Shown: piece after piece, positions 5,537 through 6,707 of the stretch
Layout: each line of letters begins with the position of its first letter
Position numbering within the stretch: the first letter of the stretch is position 1
Source of the DNA: Phycisphaerales bacterium UBA2218
Lineage (GTDB): Bacteria; Planctomycetota; Phycisphaerae; Sedimentisphaerales; Anaerobacaceae
Length of the DNA: 6,707 bases
Direction: 5' to 3'
Assembly (NCBI GenBank): GCA_002327785.1
Contig: DCUI01000037.1
Coordinates: 1-6,707, forward strand
Notes under the pieces: model-generated
Database searches by the model: none
What the model was told of the DNA's origin: nothing
The model's input: only the letters and a program-made list of their open reading frames with translations
Program-made: the position numbers and the translations under genes

Positions 5537-5721
5537 CAGGATCGGCTCTCCTGATCCATAAGGGTGGATGCCCAGCTCTGCTATCGCCGAGAGTAATCCG
5601 CGATAGTGCCGAATCCTTCCGGCACGCCTGACAACTTGTCGTACCAGGCGAGAGCCGGTCGTTCCATATCTTTTACGAACGAGCCTGGTGCTGTCTTCCC
5701 TACTTGTCGTGAGGTACTCCG
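5537..5721 (+). promoter_or_regulatory. Structured 5' leader with mutually exclusive hairpins
   Basis: Successive inverted repeats fill the leader: GGATC/GATCC (5539-5543, 5553-5557); CTATCGC/GCGATAG (5581-5587, 5600-5606); GTGCCG/CGGCAC (5606-5611, 5620-5625). The segment around CCAGGC (5644-5649) has competing partners: GCCTG upstream (5626-5630), or GCCTGG downstream (5683-5688), the latter stacking outside a TCGTTC/GAACGA stem (5659-5664, 5677-5682) across a 9-nt bulge. GTACC (5641-5645) could also pair with GGTAC (5713-5717), which covers part of the ribosome-binding site GAGGT (5711-5715). This is switch-like geometry, but it matches no riboswitch class I know, and short stems are common by chance in GC-rich DNA. 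Confidence 0.3.
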
Positions 5722-6687
5722 ATGACGATGAAAACCTTCGTGTTGATGGCGGTTCTGACTTTCACTTGCATCTGTGCTGTGCATGGTCAGTCGGCCAGAG
5801 ATGTCCGCGATACCGTGGGTGTCGTCCATGTGGCGGGGCGATACCACCTGACGGACAAGGACTTTCTCAACGAAGGGGCCGACCAGATTCTCGATTTGGG
5901 CTCGCGAGTGATCAAGGTCTGGTTCTACGGCAAACGCCACGAGCACCCGAATGGCGTCTATCCGTACAACTCGCAGTGGCCGAAGGCCGATTCGCTCGTC
6001 GAGGGGGCGCGGACGCCGTATTACAGGGAACTGTTCCACAAGCCGTTCACGACCTACATCATGGTGGTCACCGCCCTGGGTCGTGACGATGCCTACTGGC
6101 GCAGCGGAATCACCGACGAGCAGAAAGGGGACGAACAGCGGCAGTTCTATAAGCTGGCCAAGCATCTGCTGACGGCGTACAAGGGCACGGGCAAGACCTT
6201 CGTCCTGCAGCACTGGGAGGGCGACTGGATGGTCCGCGGCAACTTCGACGCCAACGCCAAGCCGACGGAACCCGCCCTCCAGAGCATGGTCGAATGGCTC
6301 AATGCCCGTCAGGCCGGCGTCAACCAGGCCCGCGAGGAGGTGGGCCAGCAGGGTGTTCACGTCTACCATGCCACCGAGGTCAATCGCGTGGTTCAATCGA
6401 TGCGCGAGGACTTCCCCAACATGGTCAACAAGGTCCTCCCGCACACGCACCTGGACCTCGTTTCCTACTCGGCTTGGGACTCGGCGACCGAGCACTACAC
6501 GGATCCGAATGTCTTGCGTCAGGCGCTCGATTTCATCGCAGCCCACACGCCGGACAGTGCCGACTTTGGCGATCGCAACGTCTATATTGGCGAGTTCGGC
6601 ATGCCCGAGAGTGGTTACTCGCTCGACCAGATCCGCGCCGCCATCCCCAACGCGGTCCGAACTGGTTTGGACTGGGGCTGCCCTTAG
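5722..6687 (+). CDS. Secreted TIM-barrel glycoside hydrolase-like protein, C-terminally truncated
   Basis: The 321-residue product starts at ATG 5722, 6 nt after GAGGT (5711-5715); a second ATG at 5728 is less well placed. A signal peptide (KTFVLMAVLTFTCICAVHG, residues 4-22) implies export. The body reads as a barrel: GVVHVAGRYHL (33-43), VIKVWFYG (63-70), FTTYIMVVTALG (109-120), KTFVLQHWEGDWMVRG (158-173), LDLVSYSAWDS (244-254), NVYIGEFGMPESG (286-298). E166 after a beta strand and E291 in IGEFG are placed as the acid/base and nucleophile of clan GH-A enzymes, so hydrolysis of a polysaccharide or glycoside is likely; I cannot name the GH family. It stops at GLDWGCP, where the eighth strand normally begins, so the last strand and helix are missing. 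The protein is probably not functional as read. A CTGCAG site lies at 6205-6210. Confidence 0.75.
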   Translation: MTMKTFVLMAVLTFTCICAVHGQSARDVRDTVGVVHVAGRYHLTDKDFLNEGADQILDLGSRVIKVWFYGKRHEHPNGVYPYNSQWPKADSLVEGARTPYYRELFHKPFTTYIMVVTALGRDDAYWRSGITDEQKGDEQRQFYKLAKHLLTAYKGTGKTFVLQHWEGDWMVRGNFDANAKPTEPALQSMVEWLNARQAGVNQAREEVGQQGVHVYHATEVNRVVQSMREDFPNMVNKVLPHTHLDLVSYSAWDSATEHYTDPNVLRQALDFIAAHTPDSADFGDRNVYIGEFGMPESGYSLDQIRAAIPNAVRTGLDWGCP

Positions 6688-6707
6688 GGTCCGTCAATAT
6701 ATTAACT
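6685..6707. other. Abrupt AT-rich junction at the window end, possible mobile-element edge
   Basis: Immediately after the expected barrel-strand sequence the DNA becomes TAGGGTCCGTCAA followed by ATATATTAACT, with an in-frame stop and a clear fall in GC content. The change coincides with the premature end of the hydrolase. It may be the terminus of an insertion sequence whose remainder lies beyond the window. Twenty-three bases are too few to name a family. Confidence 0.3.

Larger units (their letters stand above)
4562..5721. other. Long intergenic region between divergent genes, with no convincing gene
   Basis: About 1.16 kb separates the methylase start from the plus-strand hydrolase. Open frames exist, but none has a good ribosome-binding site or recognisable protein features; the longest, on the plus strand across 4359-5027, is half antisense to the methylase and half repeat DNA. 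The region holds two candidate promoters, a repeat mosaic, an AT-rich island and a structured leader, each listed separately. Within 4599-4763 I see only a weak 6-bp inverted repeat, ATAGAC (4677-4682) with GTCTAT (4698-4703), and an unused AAGGAGG (4643-4649) with no frame worth calling behind it. Confidence 0.6.

Noticed and set aside
5606..5725. 39-codon GTG-started leader peptide whose stop overlaps the hydrolase start (ATGA)
   Set aside because: No ribosome-binding site at a suitable distance, an in-frame stop just upstream and no family resemblance; the overlap alone is weak evidence, so it is not called.
5581..6546. Long 321-codon minus-strand open frame opposite the hydrolase gene
   Set aside because: The plus-strand frame has a signal peptide, ribosome-binding site and barrel motifs; the antisense product is Arg/Val/His-rich with no motifs and is a mirror of GC-rich codon use.

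Overview
The window looks like a chromosomal fragment of a moderately GC-rich, free-living heterotroph. A member of the Planctomycetota/Phycisphaerae or a related PVC-type bacterium is my best guess. It rests on the mix of secreted glycoside-hydrolase-like proteins, long repeat-bearing intergenic DNA and a small membrane gene; no phylogenetic marker is present, so this is inference. There are no RNA genes, CRISPR arrays or complete insertion sequences.

Layout. Positions 1-1239 (minus) hold the N-terminal 413 residues of a secreted GH123/DUF4091-type protein, in which a jelly-roll carbohydrate-binding-like domain appears inserted just after the start of the catalytic barrel. It has its own sigma70-like promoter (1285-1313). 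Positions 1240-1538 are intergenic and contain a 13-bp direct repeat and a REP/BIME-like pair of hairpins (1437-1509). Positions 1539-2000 (minus) contain a possible 44-residue cysteine-bearing peptide overlapping the start of a small multi-pass membrane protein whose reading frame is broken by one frameshift. Positions 2020-4561 (minus) are a compact type II restriction-modification operon of the PstI/BsuBI family: methyltransferase first, endonuclease second, 8-nt overlap, predicted specificity CTGCAG.

Positions 4562-5721 are an unusually long (about 1.16 kb) stretch between divergent genes with no convincing gene. In order it contains a possible near-leaderless promoter for the R-M operon; a 244-bp mosaic of degenerate short-period tandem repeats of four kinds (periods near 9, 7 and 8 nt); an AT-rich island framed by a 16-bp direct repeat and carrying four GTGCAA/TTGCAC hexamers; an orphan ORF; a GC-rich hairpin; and an extended -10 promoter followed by a hairpin-rich leader with mutually exclusive pairings. 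Positions 5722-6687 (plus) encode a secreted TIM-barrel glycoside-hydrolase-like protein that stops abruptly inside what should be its last barrel strand; the sequence then turns AT-rich and the window ends, as expected if a mobile element interrupts the gene.

How the parts relate. The two secreted hydrolase-like proteins suggest polysaccharide degradation. The R-M operon between them is a self-contained defence module in an accessory segment marked by repeats, a broken gene and a truncated gene. I do not see a clearly new multi-gene system. The least explained elements are the peptide/membrane-protein pair, the repeat mosaic and the leader of the 5722 gene.
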